In this document: piece by piece, positions 44,143 to 53,409 of the stretch
Numbering within the stretch: position 1 is the first letter of the stretch
Layout of the letters: each line of letters starts with the position of its first letter
DNA from: NCEH01 sp002257205
GTDB lineage: Bacteria > Pseudomonadota > Alphaproteobacteria > Rhizobiales > Xanthobacteraceae
Length of the DNA: 64,000 bases
Strand: one strand, 5' to 3'
Assembly (NCBI RefSeq): GCF_043195105.1
Contig: NZ_JBAFWO010000001.1
The notes under the pieces: generated by a model
What the model saw: only the letters and a program-made list of their open reading frames with translations
Told to the model about the DNA's origin: nothing
Database searches by the model: none
Program-made: the position numbers and the translations under genes

Positions 44143-45321
44143 ATGGCGGCTGGCGCGCGCGTTCTTTCCCGCTATGAAGCCATGGTGCGCGCGGGGGAGA
44201 TCACGTCCGATCCCGCGCAGGCCGCCGTGGTCCAGGCCTTCGCCCGTCTGGAGGTGGAACTGCGCGACCGCCTGCTCGCCCGCAAATCCTCCGCGCTCGG
44301 CTGGCTGTTCCACCGCCGCACCCCCACCGCGCCGCGCGGCCTCTATGTCTACGGCGAGGTCGGGCGCGGCAAGACCATGCTCATGGACCTGTTCTTCGAG
44401 AGCGTGGAGGTGCGCGGCAAGCGGCGCGCGCATTTCCACGAATTCATGGCGGACGTGCATGATCGCATCTTCGCTGAGCGCCAGGCGCAGAAGCGCGGCG
44501 AGCGCAAGACCTCGGACCCGCTCCAGCCGGTCGCCGACGATCTCGCCAAGCAGGTGCAACTGCTGTGCTTCGACGAATTCCACGTCACCGACATCGCCGA
44601 CGCCATGATCCTCGGCCGGCTGTTCCAGAAGCTGTTCGCCGACGGCGTGGTGGTGGTCGCCACCTCGAACGTGAAGCCGGACGATCTTTATGCCGGCGGC
44701 CTCAATCGCGCGCTGTTCCTGCCCTTCATCGCCATGATCGACGAGAAGATGGAGGTGCTGAACCTCGACGCGCGCACCGACTATCGCATGGAGAAGCTGG
44801 AAGGCCTGCCGGTATGGTACGAGCCGCTCGGCCCCGCCGCGCACGAGGCGCTGGATCGCGCCTGGGCGAAAATCGCCGGGCCTGACGGTGGGCGGCCGAC
44901 GGCGATCGCCAATCACAGCCGGCTGATTCCGGTGCCGCTGGCCGGCAATGGCGCGGCGCGCTTCTCGTTCGCCGATTTGTGCGCGCAGCCGCTGGGGGCA
45001 GGGGACTATCTGCGCATCTCGCGCGCCTTCCACACCGTCGTCATCGAGGGCATTCCGGTGATGGATGGCGACCATCGCAACGAGGCCAAGCGCTTCATCT
45101 CGCTGATCGACACCTTTTACGACGGCGGCGTGAAGCTGATCGCCTCGGCGGCGGCGGAGCCGGAACAGCTCTATGTGGGCTCACAAGGCGCGGAAGCGTT
45201 CGAATTCGCCCGCACGGTCTCGCGCCTGCACGAGATGCGCTCCACCGAATATCTCGGGCGCACCCACGGCCGGGCGGATTCGGCAGCCTCCGGCAATACC
45301 ACCGGCCTGGTGGAGACCTAA
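44143..45321 (+). CDS. zapE: Cell division protein ZapE (AFG1-like ATPase)
   Basis: A 392-residue P-loop ATPase of the AFG1/LACE1 family; bacterial members act at the FtsZ ring and the mitochondrial homologue in protein quality control. Walker A GEVGRGKT at residues 71-78, Walker B LLCFDEFHVTD near 146 and the ATSNVKPDDLY sensor stretch. Start set at the second of two adjacent ATGs for better spacing to GGAGGAG. In alphaproteobacteria it often precedes mdh and the suc genes, as here. Confidence 0.94.
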   Translation: MAAGARVLSRYEAMVRAGEITSDPAQAAVVQAFARLEVELRDRLLARKSSALGWLFHRRTPTAPRGLYVYGEVGRGKTMLMDLFFESVEVRGKRRAHFHEFMADVHDRIFAERQAQKRGERKTSDPLQPVADDLAKQVQLLCFDEFHVTDIADAMILGRLFQKLFADGVVVVATSNVKPDDLYAGGLNRALFLPFIAMIDEKMEVLNLDARTDYRMEKLEGLPVWYEPLGPAAHEALDRAWAKIAGPDGGRPTAIANHSRLIPVPLAGNGAARFSFADLCAQPLGAGDYLRISRAFHTVVIEGIPVMDGDHRNEAKRFISLIDTFYDGGVKLIASAAAEPEQLYVGSQGAEAFEFARTVSRLHEMRSTEYLGRTHGRADSAASGNTTGLVET

Positions 45322-45390
45322 AGGCGCGCGTCATCACCCTGTCGCGGGCGTCGGCAAACACTGCCGGCTGCGTGTTCGTCCTTGGACCAA

Positions 45391-45418
45391 TTGGCAGCTT
45401 CGGGGCGATGTCTATAAG
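45391..45418 (+). promoter_or_regulatory. Predicted mdh promoter
   Basis: -35 TTGGCA and -10 TATAAG separated by 16 bases, about 125 bases before the mdh start. Confidence 0.5.
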
Positions 45419-45542
45419 CAGAGCCGGGGCTTGGACGGCAATTGTGCGGTGCGCGCGTCTTGAACCCCCTGCCGGATGGGAGTAGTCAAGCCCCGCTCGG
45501 CCTTGGCCGCTCCTTTTTGCCCGTATCCGAGGATCCTCTCAC

Positions 45543-46508
45543 ATGGCGCGCAATAAGATTGCTTTGATCGGAGCCGGCCAGATCGGCGGCACGCTCGCCC
45601 TTCTGTCCGGGCTGAAGGAACTGGGCGACGTGGTTCTGTTCGACGTGGCCGAAGGCACGCCGCAGGGCAAGGCGCTGGATCTCGCGGAACTCTCCCCGGT
45701 CGAAGGCTTCGACGCCAAGCTGACGGGCGCGAATTCCTATGAGGATATCGCCGGCGCGGATGTGGTAATCGTCACCGCCGGCGTGCCGCGCAAGCCGGGC
45801 ATGAGCCGCGACGATTTGCTCTCCATCAATCTGAAGGTGATGGAGCAGGTGGGCGCCGGCATCGCCAAATATGCGCCGAATGCCTTCGTGATCTGCATCA
45901 CCAACCCGCTCGACGCCATGGTGTGGGCGCTGCAGAAATCCTGCGGCCTGCCCAAGGAGAAGGTGGTCGGCATGGCCGGGGTGCTGGACAGCGCCCGCTT
46001 CCGCTATTTCCTGGCCGACGAGTTCAAGGTCTCGGTGAAGGATGTGACCGCGTTCGTGATGGGCGGCCACGGCGACACCATGGTGCCGCTGATCCGCTAT
46101 TCCACGGTCGCGGGCATCTCGGTTCCCGACCTGATCAAGATGGGCTGGACCACCCAGGAGCGCATCGACACCATCATCCAGCGCACCCGTGACGGCGGCG
46201 CGGAGATCGTCAACCTGCTGAAGACCGGCTCCGCCTTCTATGCCCCGGCCGCCTCCGCCATCGCCATGGCCGAGAGCTATCTGAAGGACAAGAAGCGCGT
46301 GCTGCCGGCGGCGGCCTATCTCTCGGGCGAATACGGCCTCAAGGACCTCTATGTGGGTGTCCCGGTGGTGATCGGCGCCGGCGGCGTCGAGCGCATCGTC
46401 GAGGTCGAGCTGGACCGCACGGAGCGGGCGAATTTCGACAAATCGGTATCGGCCGTGCAAGGCCTTGTGGATGCTTGCCTCAAGATCGCGCCCGATCTGA
46501 GCAAGTGA
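45543..46508 (+). CDS. mdh: Malate dehydrogenase
   Basis: NAD-dependent oxidation of malate to oxaloacetate in the TCA cycle. The 321-residue product is the LDH-like alphaproteobacterial type: GAGQIGGTLALL nucleotide loop at the start, substrate arginines in GVPRKPGMSRDD, ITNPLDAM and catalytic His near 176 in GGHGDTMV. It heads the mdh-sucCD-sucAB-lpd cluster. Confidence 0.97.
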   Translation: MARNKIALIGAGQIGGTLALLSGLKELGDVVLFDVAEGTPQGKALDLAELSPVEGFDAKLTGANSYEDIAGADVVIVTAGVPRKPGMSRDDLLSINLKVMEQVGAGIAKYAPNAFVICITNPLDAMVWALQKSCGLPKEKVVGMAGVLDSARFRYFLADEFKVSVKDVTAFVMGGHGDTMVPLIRYSTVAGISVPDLIKMGWTTQERIDTIIQRTRDGGAEIVNLLKTGSAFYAPAASAIAMAESYLKDKKRVLPAAAYLSGEYGLKDLYVGVPVVIGAGGVERIVEVELDRTERANFDKSVSAVQGLVDACLKIAPDLSK

Positions 46509-46520
46509 ATGAAGTGCGCG

Positions 46521-46544
46521 ACGGCGGTCCTCGGGCCGCCGTTT
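46521..46544 (+). terminator. Hairpin after mdh
   Basis: ACGGCGG and CCGCCGT arms (extendable by CC/GG with a bulge) followed by TTCCC, 13 bases past the stop. Probably partial termination before sucC. Confidence 0.55.
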
Positions 46545-46639
46545 CCCTGTCGGGCGGGTTCAACCGCCGGCTTTGACACTCCGAAATGTTCCACTCCATC
46601 CGGGGTGGGTCACTTCGAAACCCTTAGGGACGAAGCCCC

Positions 46640-47842
46640 ATGAACATCCATGAGTACCAGGCGAAGGCGCTGCTGAAGAGCTACGGCGCGCCGGTTTCCC
46701 GCGGCATCGCGGTGTTTAATCCGGACGAGGCCGAGAAGGCCGCGACCGAGCTCGGCGGTCCGCTCTGGGTCGTGAAGTCCCAGATCCACGCCGGCGGGCG
46801 CGGCAAGGGCAAGTTCAAGGAAGCCGCTGCGGGCGAAAAGGGCGGCGTGCGGCTCGCCAAGTCGGTGGAGGAGGTGAAGGCCTTCGCCGGCCAGATGCTG
46901 GGCAACACCCTCGTCACCATCCAGACCGGCCCGGCCGGCAAGCAGGTGAACCGCCTCTATATCGAGGACGGCTCCGACATTGAGAAGGAATTCTACCTCT
47001 CGCTGCTGGTCGACCGCACCACCTCGCGGGTGTCCTTCGTCGTGTCCACCGAAGGCGGCATGGACATCGAGGACGTGGCCCACAATACCCCTGAGAAGAT
47101 CATGAGCTTCTCGGTCGATCCGGCCACCGGCGTGCAGCCGTTCCACGGCCGCAAGGTGGCCGACGCGCTCGGCCTTGGCGGCGATCTCGCCAAGCAGGCG
47201 GGCAAGCTGACCGACGTCCTGTTCAAGGCGTTCGTCGCCACCGACATGGAAATGCTCGAGATCAACCCGCTGATCGTCACCAAGGACAATCGCCTGGTGG
47301 TGCTCGACGCCAAGGTGAGCTTCGACGGCAACGCTTTGTTCCGTCATCCCGATCTGGTCGAACTGCGCGACCTGACCGAGGAAGACGCCAAGGAGATCGA
47401 GGCCTCCAAGTATGACCTCGCCTATATCACGCTCGACGGCACCATCGGCTGCATGGTGAACGGCGCGGGCCTCGCCATGGCGACCCTCGACATCATCAAG
47501 CTGTACGGCGAAAGCCCGGCCAACTTCCTCGACGTGGGCGGCGGCGCCACCGAAGAGAAGGTGACGGCGGCGTTCAAGATCATCACCGCGGATCCCAATG
47601 TGAAGGGCATCCTGGTGAACATCTTCGGCGGCATCATGAAGTGCGACGTGATCGCGCGCGGCGTCCTTGAGGCGGTCAAGGCCGTCGGCCTGGAAGTGCC
47701 CCTGGTGGTGCGCCTGGAAGGCACCAATGTTGAACTGGGCAAGCAGATCATCCGCGAGAGCGGTTTGAATGTGATCCCCGCCGATGATCTCGACGACGCC
47801 GCGCAGAAGATCGTGGGCGCGGTGAAGAAGGAAGCTGCGTGA
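46640..47842 (+). CDS. sucC: Succinyl-CoA synthetase beta subunit
   Basis: ATP-grasp subunit of succinate-CoA ligase. MNIHEYQAKALLKSYGAPVSRG at the start, HAGGRGKGKFKEA in the nucleotide-binding region and VNIFGGIMKCDVIARG in the C-terminal CoA-ligase domain are typical. Length 400. The ribosome site is AGGGACG. It overlaps sucD by one base. Confidence 0.98.
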   Translation: MNIHEYQAKALLKSYGAPVSRGIAVFNPDEAEKAATELGGPLWVVKSQIHAGGRGKGKFKEAAAGEKGGVRLAKSVEEVKAFAGQMLGNTLVTIQTGPAGKQVNRLYIEDGSDIEKEFYLSLLVDRTTSRVSFVVSTEGGMDIEDVAHNTPEKIMSFSVDPATGVQPFHGRKVADALGLGGDLAKQAGKLTDVLFKAFVATDMEMLEINPLIVTKDNRLVVLDAKVSFDGNALFRHPDLVELRDLTEEDAKEIEASKYDLAYITLDGTIGCMVNGAGLAMATLDIIKLYGESPANFLDVGGGATEEKVTAAFKIITADPNVKGILVNIFGGIMKCDVIARGVLEAVKAVGLEVPLVVRLEGTNVELGKQIIRESGLNVIPADDLDDAAQKIVGAVKKEAA

Positions 47843-48726
47843 TGTCCGTGCTTATCGACGCCAATACCAAGGTCATCACCCAGGGCTTCACCGGGAAGAA
47901 CGGCACCTTCCATTCCGAGCAGGCGATCGCCTACGGAACGAAAATGGTCGGCGGCACCTCGCCCGGCAAGGGCGGCACGACGCACCTCGGCCTGCCGGTG
48001 TTCGACACCGTGATCGAGGCGCGCGAGGCCACCGGCGCCGACGCCTCCGTGATCTATGTGCCGCCTCCGGGCGCGGCGGACGCGATCCTGGAAGCCATCG
48101 ACGCGGAAATCCCGCTGATCGTGTGCATCACCGAGGGCATCCCGGTGCTCGACATGGTGAAGGTGAAGCGCGCGCTCTCCGGCTCCAAGTCGCGCCTGAT
48201 CGGGCCCAATTGCCCGGGCGTGATGACCGCCGGCGAATGCAAGATCGGCATCATGCCGGGCAACATCTTCAAGCAGGGCTCGGTGGGCGTTGTGTCGCGC
48301 TCGGGCACGCTGACCTATGAGGCGGTGTTCCAGACCACGCAGGAAGGCCTTGGCCAGACCAGCGCGGTGGGCATCGGCGGCGACCCGGTGAAGGGCACCG
48401 AATTCATCGACATCCTGGAGCTGTTCCTGGCGGACCCGAAGACCTTGTCGATCGTGATGATCGGCGAGATCGGCGGCTCGGCGGAAGAGGATGCGGCGCA
48501 GTTCATCGCGGACGAGGCCAAGCGCGGGCGCAAGAAGCCGATGGTTGGCTTCATCGCCGGCCGCACGGCGCCTCCGGGCCGTCGCATGGGCCATGCGGGC
48601 GCGATCATCTCGGGCGGCAAGGGCGGTGCGGAAGACAAGATCGCGGCCATGGAAGCGGCCGGCATCCGCGTCTCCCCCTCGCCCGCGCGCCTCGGAAAGA
48701 CCCTGGTCGAAGTCCTCAAGGGCTGA
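47842..48726 (+). CDS. sucD: Succinyl-CoA synthetase alpha subunit
   Basis: CoA-binding and phosphohistidine-carrying subunit. TQGFTGKNGTFHSEQAIAYG binds CoA, and the phosphorylated His lies in GHAGAI near residue 252. Length 294. Start taken at ATG overlapping the sucC stop (TGATG); an in-frame GTG directly before it is possible. Confidence 0.98.
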   Translation: MSVLIDANTKVITQGFTGKNGTFHSEQAIAYGTKMVGGTSPGKGGTTHLGLPVFDTVIEAREATGADASVIYVPPPGAADAILEAIDAEIPLIVCITEGIPVLDMVKVKRALSGSKSRLIGPNCPGVMTAGECKIGIMPGNIFKQGSVGVVSRSGTLTYEAVFQTTQEGLGQTSAVGIGGDPVKGTEFIDILELFLADPKTLSIVMIGEIGGSAEEDAAQFIADEAKRGRKKPMVGFIAGRTAPPGRRMGHAGAIISGGKGGAEDKIAAMEAAGIRVSPSPARLGKTLVEVLKG

Positions 48727-49067
48727 TCGCAACCGGCCCGGCGGCCGTGCTGCCGGGCCCTTTGCTCCTTTTGCGGGCCTGCCGCTCATTTCGCCACGGC
48801 GGCGTGGCCTGCATGGGAGGCAGTTCGGCCCTGCGGATAAAGCTGCCAAAAGGACACGGATTGTCCCTTCCGTGCACCCTGCGGCAGGTTTATGTACGGG
48901 GCGTCGATCGTCGCGCCTCCGGCTGAGCCGGGGCGTTTCGGTCGAAAGGCTGGGATCTTAGCCGTCCCAGTCTCAACTTTGTGGCAGCGCTCGGCGCTTG
49001 GGGCTTGGTTTTCGGAGCCAGTTGCGCTCTTAAAGCCACGGCGCCAAGGCCATCCGGGATTAAGCCC
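48727..49067. other. Intergenic region between sucD and sucA
   Basis: Begins with the sucD terminator. The remainder is GC-rich and should hold the sucA promoter and leader. An in-frame extension of sucA to 48981 exists but lacks family character. No known sucA leader motif is recognised. Confidence 0.4.
48735..48763 (+). terminator. Terminator of sucCD
   Basis: Perfect eight-base arms GGCCCGGC and GCCGGGCC with a nine-base loop, then CTTTGCTCCTTTT. Confidence 0.75.
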
Positions 49068-52022
49068 ATGTCGCGTGCGGACCAGAACGAACAGCTTCTC
49101 GCCACCTCCTTTTTGTATGGAGGTAACGCTCAGTGGATCGACGATCTCTATGCCCGCTACGAAGCTGATCCAGCTTCGGTGGATGCGCAGTGGCAGAGCT
49201 TCTTCGCCGCCCTGAACGATGATCCCGCCCAGGTTCGCAAAAATGCCGACGGCGCCTCCTGGAAAAGGCCGAACTGGCCGATCCATGCCAATGGCGAACT
49301 GGTCTCGGCCCTCGACGGAAACTGGATCGAGGTCGAGAAGAAGGTCGCGGACAAGGTCCAGGCCAAGGCCCAGAAGGCCGGCATCGAATTCTCCTCCACC
49401 GACGTGCAGCAGGCGACCCGCGATTCCGTGAAGGCGCTGATGATGATCCGCGCCTATCGCATGCGCGGCCATCTGCATGCCGACCTCGACCCGCTCAAGC
49501 TCACCCCGCCGCGCGAGGCGCCCGAGCTCGACCCGGTGTCCTACGGCTTCTATGAGGCCGATCTCGACCGCAAGATCTTCATCGACAACGTGCTCGGGCT
49601 CGAATTCGCGACCGTGCGCGAGATGATCGCCATCCTGCGCCGCACCTATTGCCGCACCATCGGCGTCGAATTCATGCACATCTCCTCGCCCGAGGAGAAG
49701 GCCTGGATCCAGGAGCGCATCGAGGGGCCGGACAAGGAAGTCAGCTTCACCCGCGAGGGCAAGCGCGCGATCCTGAACAAGCTGGTGGAAGCCGAGGGCT
49801 TCGAGAAGTTCCTCGACGTGAAGTACACCGGCACCAAGCGCTTCGGCCTGGACGGCGGCGAGAGCCTGATCCCGGCGCTGGAGCAGATCATCAAGCGCGG
49901 CGGCAGCCTCGGCGTCGAGGACATCGTGTTCGGCATGGCCCATCGCGGCCGCCTGAACACGCTGACCCAGGTGATGGGCAAGCCGCACCGCGCCCTGTTC
50001 CACGAGTTCAAGGGCGGCTCCTGGGCCCCCGACGAGGTCGAGGGCTCGGGCGATGTGAAATACCATCTCGGTGCTTCGTCCGACCGCGAGTTCGACGGCA
50101 ACAAGGTCCATATCTCGCTGACCGCCAACCCCTCCCATCTCGAGATCGTCGATCCCGTGGTGCTCGGCAAGGCGCGCGCCAAGCAGGACCAGTTGAAGGA
50201 CAGCGAGCGCGTGAAGGTGCTGCCGCTGCTGATCCACGGCGATGCCGCCTTCGCCGGCCAGGGCGTGGTCGCCGAATGCCTCGGCCTGTCCGGGCTGAAG
50301 GGTCACCGCACCGGCGGTTCGATCCATTTCATCATCAACAACCAGATCGGCTTCACCACCAATCCGCGCTATTCGCGCTCCTCGCCTTATCCTTCCGACG
50401 TGGCGAAGATGATCGAGGCGCCGATCTTCCACGTGAACGGCGACGATCCCGAGGCGGTGACGTTCTGCGCAAAGGTGGCGATCGAGTTCCGGCAGCGGTT
50501 CCACAAGCCTGTCGTGATCGACATGTTCTGTTACCGCCGCTACGGCCACAACGAGGGCGACGAGCCTTCGTTCACCCAGCCGCACATGTATAAGGTGATC
50601 CGCCAGCATCCGAGCGTGCTCGATCTGTATTCCGGCCGCCTGGTGGAAGAAGGCGTGCTGGAAACCGGTGAGGTGGACAAGCTCCGCGCCGCCTGGCGCG
50701 AGCGGCTGGAAGGTGAATATGAGGCGGGCCAGGCCTATAAGCCCAACAAGGCCGACTGGCTGGACGGGCGCTGGGCCGGCTTCAAGGCGACCCACGAGGA
50801 TGATGATCCGCGCCGGGGCGACACCGGCGTCGCGCTCGATCGCCTGAAGGACATCGGCGCCAAGATCACCCGCGTGCCGGAGGGCTTCACCGTCCACCGC
50901 ACCATCCAGCGCTTCCTCGACAATCGCCGCAACGCGATCGAGACCGGCGAGGGGATCGACTGGGCGACCGGCGAGGCGCTGGCCTTCTGCAGCTTGCTGG
51001 AGGAGGGCAGCCCGGTCCGCCTGTCGGGCCAGGATGTGGAGCGCGGCACCTTCTCCCAGCGCCATTCGGTGCTGACCGACCAGGAGAACGAAGCACGCTA
51101 CAAGCCGTTCAACCATCTCACGGCCGACCAGGCCAAGTACGAGGTCATCAATTCGATGCTCTCGGAAGAGGCGGTGCTCGGCTTCGAATATGGCTACACC
51201 CTCTCCGAGCCCAACACGCTGGTTCTGTGGGAAGCCCAGTTCGGCGACTTCGCCAACGGCGCGCAGGTGGTGTTCGACCAGTTCATCTCCTCGGGCGAGC
51301 GCAAGTGGCTGCGCATGTCGGGCCTCGTGTGCCTGCTGCCGCACGGCTATGAGGGCCAGGGGCCGGAGCATTCCTCCGCCCGCCTGGAGCGTTATCTCCA
51401 GATGTGCGCGGAAGACAATATGCAGGTGGCGAACTGCTCCACCCCTGCCAATTACTTCCACATCCTGCGCCGCCAGATGAAGCGCGAGTTCCGCAAGCCG
51501 CTCATCCTGATGACGCCGAAGTCGCTGCTGCGCCACAAGCGGGCGGTCTCCAGCCTGGCGGACCTGGCTGAAGGCACCACGTTCCACCGCATCCTGTTCG
51601 ACGATGCCCAGTCGCATCCGACCGCGGATTCGGTGAAGCTGGTGGCGGACGACAAGATCCGCCGCGTCGTGCTGTGCACCGGCAAGGTCTATTACGATCT
51701 CTATGAGGAGCGCGAGAAGCGCGGAACCACCGACGTGTACCTGATGCGCGTCGAGCAATTGTTCCCGTTCCCGCTCAAGACCCTGGTCCAGGAACTCTCG
51801 CGCTTCAAGAACGCGGAAGTGGTCTGGTGCCAGGAAGAGCCGAAGAACCAGGGCGCCTGGGCCTTCGTGCAGCCGTATCTGGAATGGGTGCTGGAGAATA
51901 TCGGCGCCGTTTCCAAGCGTCCGCGTTATGCCGGCCGTCCGGCGTCCGCGGCCACCGCCACCGGGCTCATGTCCAAGCATCTCGCGCAGCTGAAGGCGTT
52001 CCTCGAGGACGCCCTCAGCTGA
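49068..52022 (+). CDS. sucA: 2-oxoglutarate dehydrogenase E1 component
   Basis: Thiamine-diphosphate decarboxylase of the 2-oxoglutarate dehydrogenase complex. A 984-residue homodimeric E1: N-terminal FLYGGNAQWIDDLYARYEADP, GMAHRGRLNTL, the ThDP motif GDAAFAGQGVVAECL, IGFTTNPRYSRSS and the C-terminal QEEPKNQGAW. Start placed at MSRADQNE; the ribosome site is weak (GGGA). Probably transcribed with sucB and lpd. Confidence 0.97.
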   Translation: MSRADQNEQLLATSFLYGGNAQWIDDLYARYEADPASVDAQWQSFFAALNDDPAQVRKNADGASWKRPNWPIHANGELVSALDGNWIEVEKKVADKVQAKAQKAGIEFSSTDVQQATRDSVKALMMIRAYRMRGHLHADLDPLKLTPPREAPELDPVSYGFYEADLDRKIFIDNVLGLEFATVREMIAILRRTYCRTIGVEFMHISSPEEKAWIQERIEGPDKEVSFTREGKRAILNKLVEAEGFEKFLDVKYTGTKRFGLDGGESLIPALEQIIKRGGSLGVEDIVFGMAHRGRLNTLTQVMGKPHRALFHEFKGGSWAPDEVEGSGDVKYHLGASSDREFDGNKVHISLTANPSHLEIVDPVVLGKARAKQDQLKDSERVKVLPLLIHGDAAFAGQGVVAECLGLSGLKGHRTGGSIHFIINNQIGFTTNPRYSRSSPYPSDVAKMIEAPIFHVNGDDPEAVTFCAKVAIEFRQRFHKPVVIDMFCYRRYGHNEGDEPSFTQPHMYKVIRQHPSVLDLYSGRLVEEGVLETGEVDKLRAAWRERLEGEYEAGQAYKPNKADWLDGRWAGFKATHEDDDPRRGDTGVALDRLKDIGAKITRVPEGFTVHRTIQRFLDNRRNAIETGEGIDWATGEALAFCSLLEEGSPVRLSGQDVERGTFSQRHSVLTDQENEARYKPFNHLTADQAKYEVINSMLSEEAVLGFEYGYTLSEPNTLVLWEAQFGDFANGAQVVFDQFISSGERKWLRMSGLVCLLPHGYEGQGPEHSSARLERYLQMCAEDNMQVANCSTPANYFHILRRQMKREFRKPLILMTPKSLLRHKRAVSSLADLAEGTTFHRILFDDAQSHPTADSVKLVADDKIRRVVLCTGKVYYDLYEEREKRGTTDVYLMRVEQLFPFPLKTLVQELSRFKNAEVVWCQEEPKNQGAWAFVQPYLEWVLENIGAVSKRPRYAGRPASAATATGLMSKHLAQLKAFLEDALS

Positions 52023-52073
52023 GGACTGGCTCTCTCGCTCGATAACCCGCCCCAACGAAAGAAGACGATCCCC

Positions 52074-53297
52074 ATGGCCACCGAGATCCGCGTTCCAACG
52101 CTCGGCGAATCCGTGACGGAAGCGACCATCGGCAAGTGGTTCAAGAAGCCGGGCGAGGCGGTGAAAGCCGACGAGCCGCTGGTGGAGCTTGAAACCGACA
52201 AGGTCACCGTGGAAGTGCCGGCGCCCGCCGCCGGCGTGCTGGCCGAAATCGTCGCCAAGGATGGCGAGACGGTCGGGGTCGGCGCGCTGCTCGGCATGCT
52301 CGGCGAAGGCTCAGGCGCTGCCGCGGCGCCCGCTCCCAAGGCCGAAGCTCCGAAGGTGGAAGCGCCCAAGGCTGCCGCCGCGCCCGCCAAGCCCGCGCCC
52401 GCCAAGGCGGCTGCCACCGACGCCAACGGCCCTGCCGTCGCCCGCCTCGCGGCGGAGAGCGGCGTGTCGCCGGCCGGCGTGGACGGCTCCGGCAAGGACG
52501 GCCGGGTGACCAAGGGCGACATGCTCTCGGCCATCGCCGCCGTGCAGGCCGCGCCCGCCCCGGTCGCCGCCCGCGCGCCGTCCTCGGCGAACGAAGCCGC
52601 GCTCGAAGAGCGGGTGAAGATGACCAAGCTGCGGCAGACCATCGCCCGCCGCCTGAAGGACGCCCAGAACACCGCCGCCATGCTCACCACGTTCAACGAC
52701 GTGGACATGAGCGGCGTCATGGGCCTGCGCGCCCAGTTCAAGGATGCCTTCGAGAAGAAGCACGGCACCAAGCTGGGCTTCATGGGCTTCTTCACCAAGG
52801 CCGTGATCCAGGCGCTCAAGGACATCCCGGCGGTGAATGCCGAGATCGACGGGCAGGATCTGGTCTATAAGAATTATTACAACATCGGCATCGCGGTGGG
52901 CACCGAGAAGGGCCTTGTGGTTCCGGTGGTGCGCGACGCCGACCAGATGTCGGTGGCCGAGATCGAGAAGGCCATCGCCGCCTACGGCCGCAAGGCCCGC
53001 GACGGCAAGCTCGGCATCGAGGACATGCAGGGCGGCACCTTCACCATCACCAATGGCGGCATCTACGGCTCGCTGATGTCCACCCCCATCCTCAACGCGC
53101 CGCAGTCGGGCATTCTCGGCATGCACCGCATTGAGGAGCGGCCGGTGGCCATCAAGGGCCAGGTGGTGATCCGCCCGATGATGTATCTCGCGCTCTCCTA
53201 CGACCATCGCATCGTCGACGGCCGCGAGGCCGTGACCTTCCTGGTGCGCGTGAAGGAAACCCTGGAAGATCCGGCGCGCCTCGTTCTGGATCTGTGA
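52074..53297 (+). CDS. sucB: 2-oxoglutarate dehydrogenase E2 component (dihydrolipoamide succinyltransferase)
   Basis: Core of the 2-oxoglutarate dehydrogenase complex. N-terminal lipoyl domain with lipoylated Lys43 in ETDKVTVEV, an Ala/Pro/Lys-rich linker, a peripheral-subunit-binding domain at about residues 120-155, and a C-terminal catalytic domain ending with the YDHRIVDGREAVTFL active-site block. Length 407, usual for a one-lipoyl-domain E2. Confidence 0.98.
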   Translation: MATEIRVPTLGESVTEATIGKWFKKPGEAVKADEPLVELETDKVTVEVPAPAAGVLAEIVAKDGETVGVGALLGMLGEGSGAAAAPAPKAEAPKVEAPKAAAAPAKPAPAKAAATDANGPAVARLAAESGVSPAGVDGSGKDGRVTKGDMLSAIAAVQAAPAPVAARAPSSANEAALEERVKMTKLRQTIARRLKDAQNTAAMLTTFNDVDMSGVMGLRAQFKDAFEKKHGTKLGFMGFFTKAVIQALKDIPAVNAEIDGQDLVYKNYYNIGIAVGTEKGLVVPVVRDADQMSVAEIEKAIAAYGRKARDGKLGIEDMQGGTFTITNGGIYGSLMSTPILNAPQSGILGMHRIEERPVAIKGQVVIRPMMYLALSYDHRIVDGREAVTFLVRVKETLEDPARLVLDL

Positions 53298-53317
53298 GTT
53301 CAAGCAACATCTTCCGC

Positions 53318-53390
53318 CGTCATGCCCGGGCAGTGCCCGGGCATCCACGCGACGCCCGGCGGACGTGGATGGCCGGGCCCGGCCGTGACG
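53318..53390. repeat. Dispersed CGTCATGC-type palindromic repeat, short copy
   Basis: Begins CGTCATGCCCGGGC, contains GGGCATCCACGC and GTGGATGGCCGGG, and ends CCCGGCCGTGACG. It fills nearly all of the gap between sucB and lpd and resembles the ends of the copy near 41 kb. Confidence 0.75.
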
Positions 53391-53409
53391 ACCTGATCGG
53401 AGTAGTCTC

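Noticed and set aside
48786..52055. Very long minus-strand open frame opposite sucA (over 1000 codons)
   Set aside because: It is antisense to an unmistakable sucA and has the His/Arg/Gly-rich composition typical of shadow frames in GC-rich DNA.
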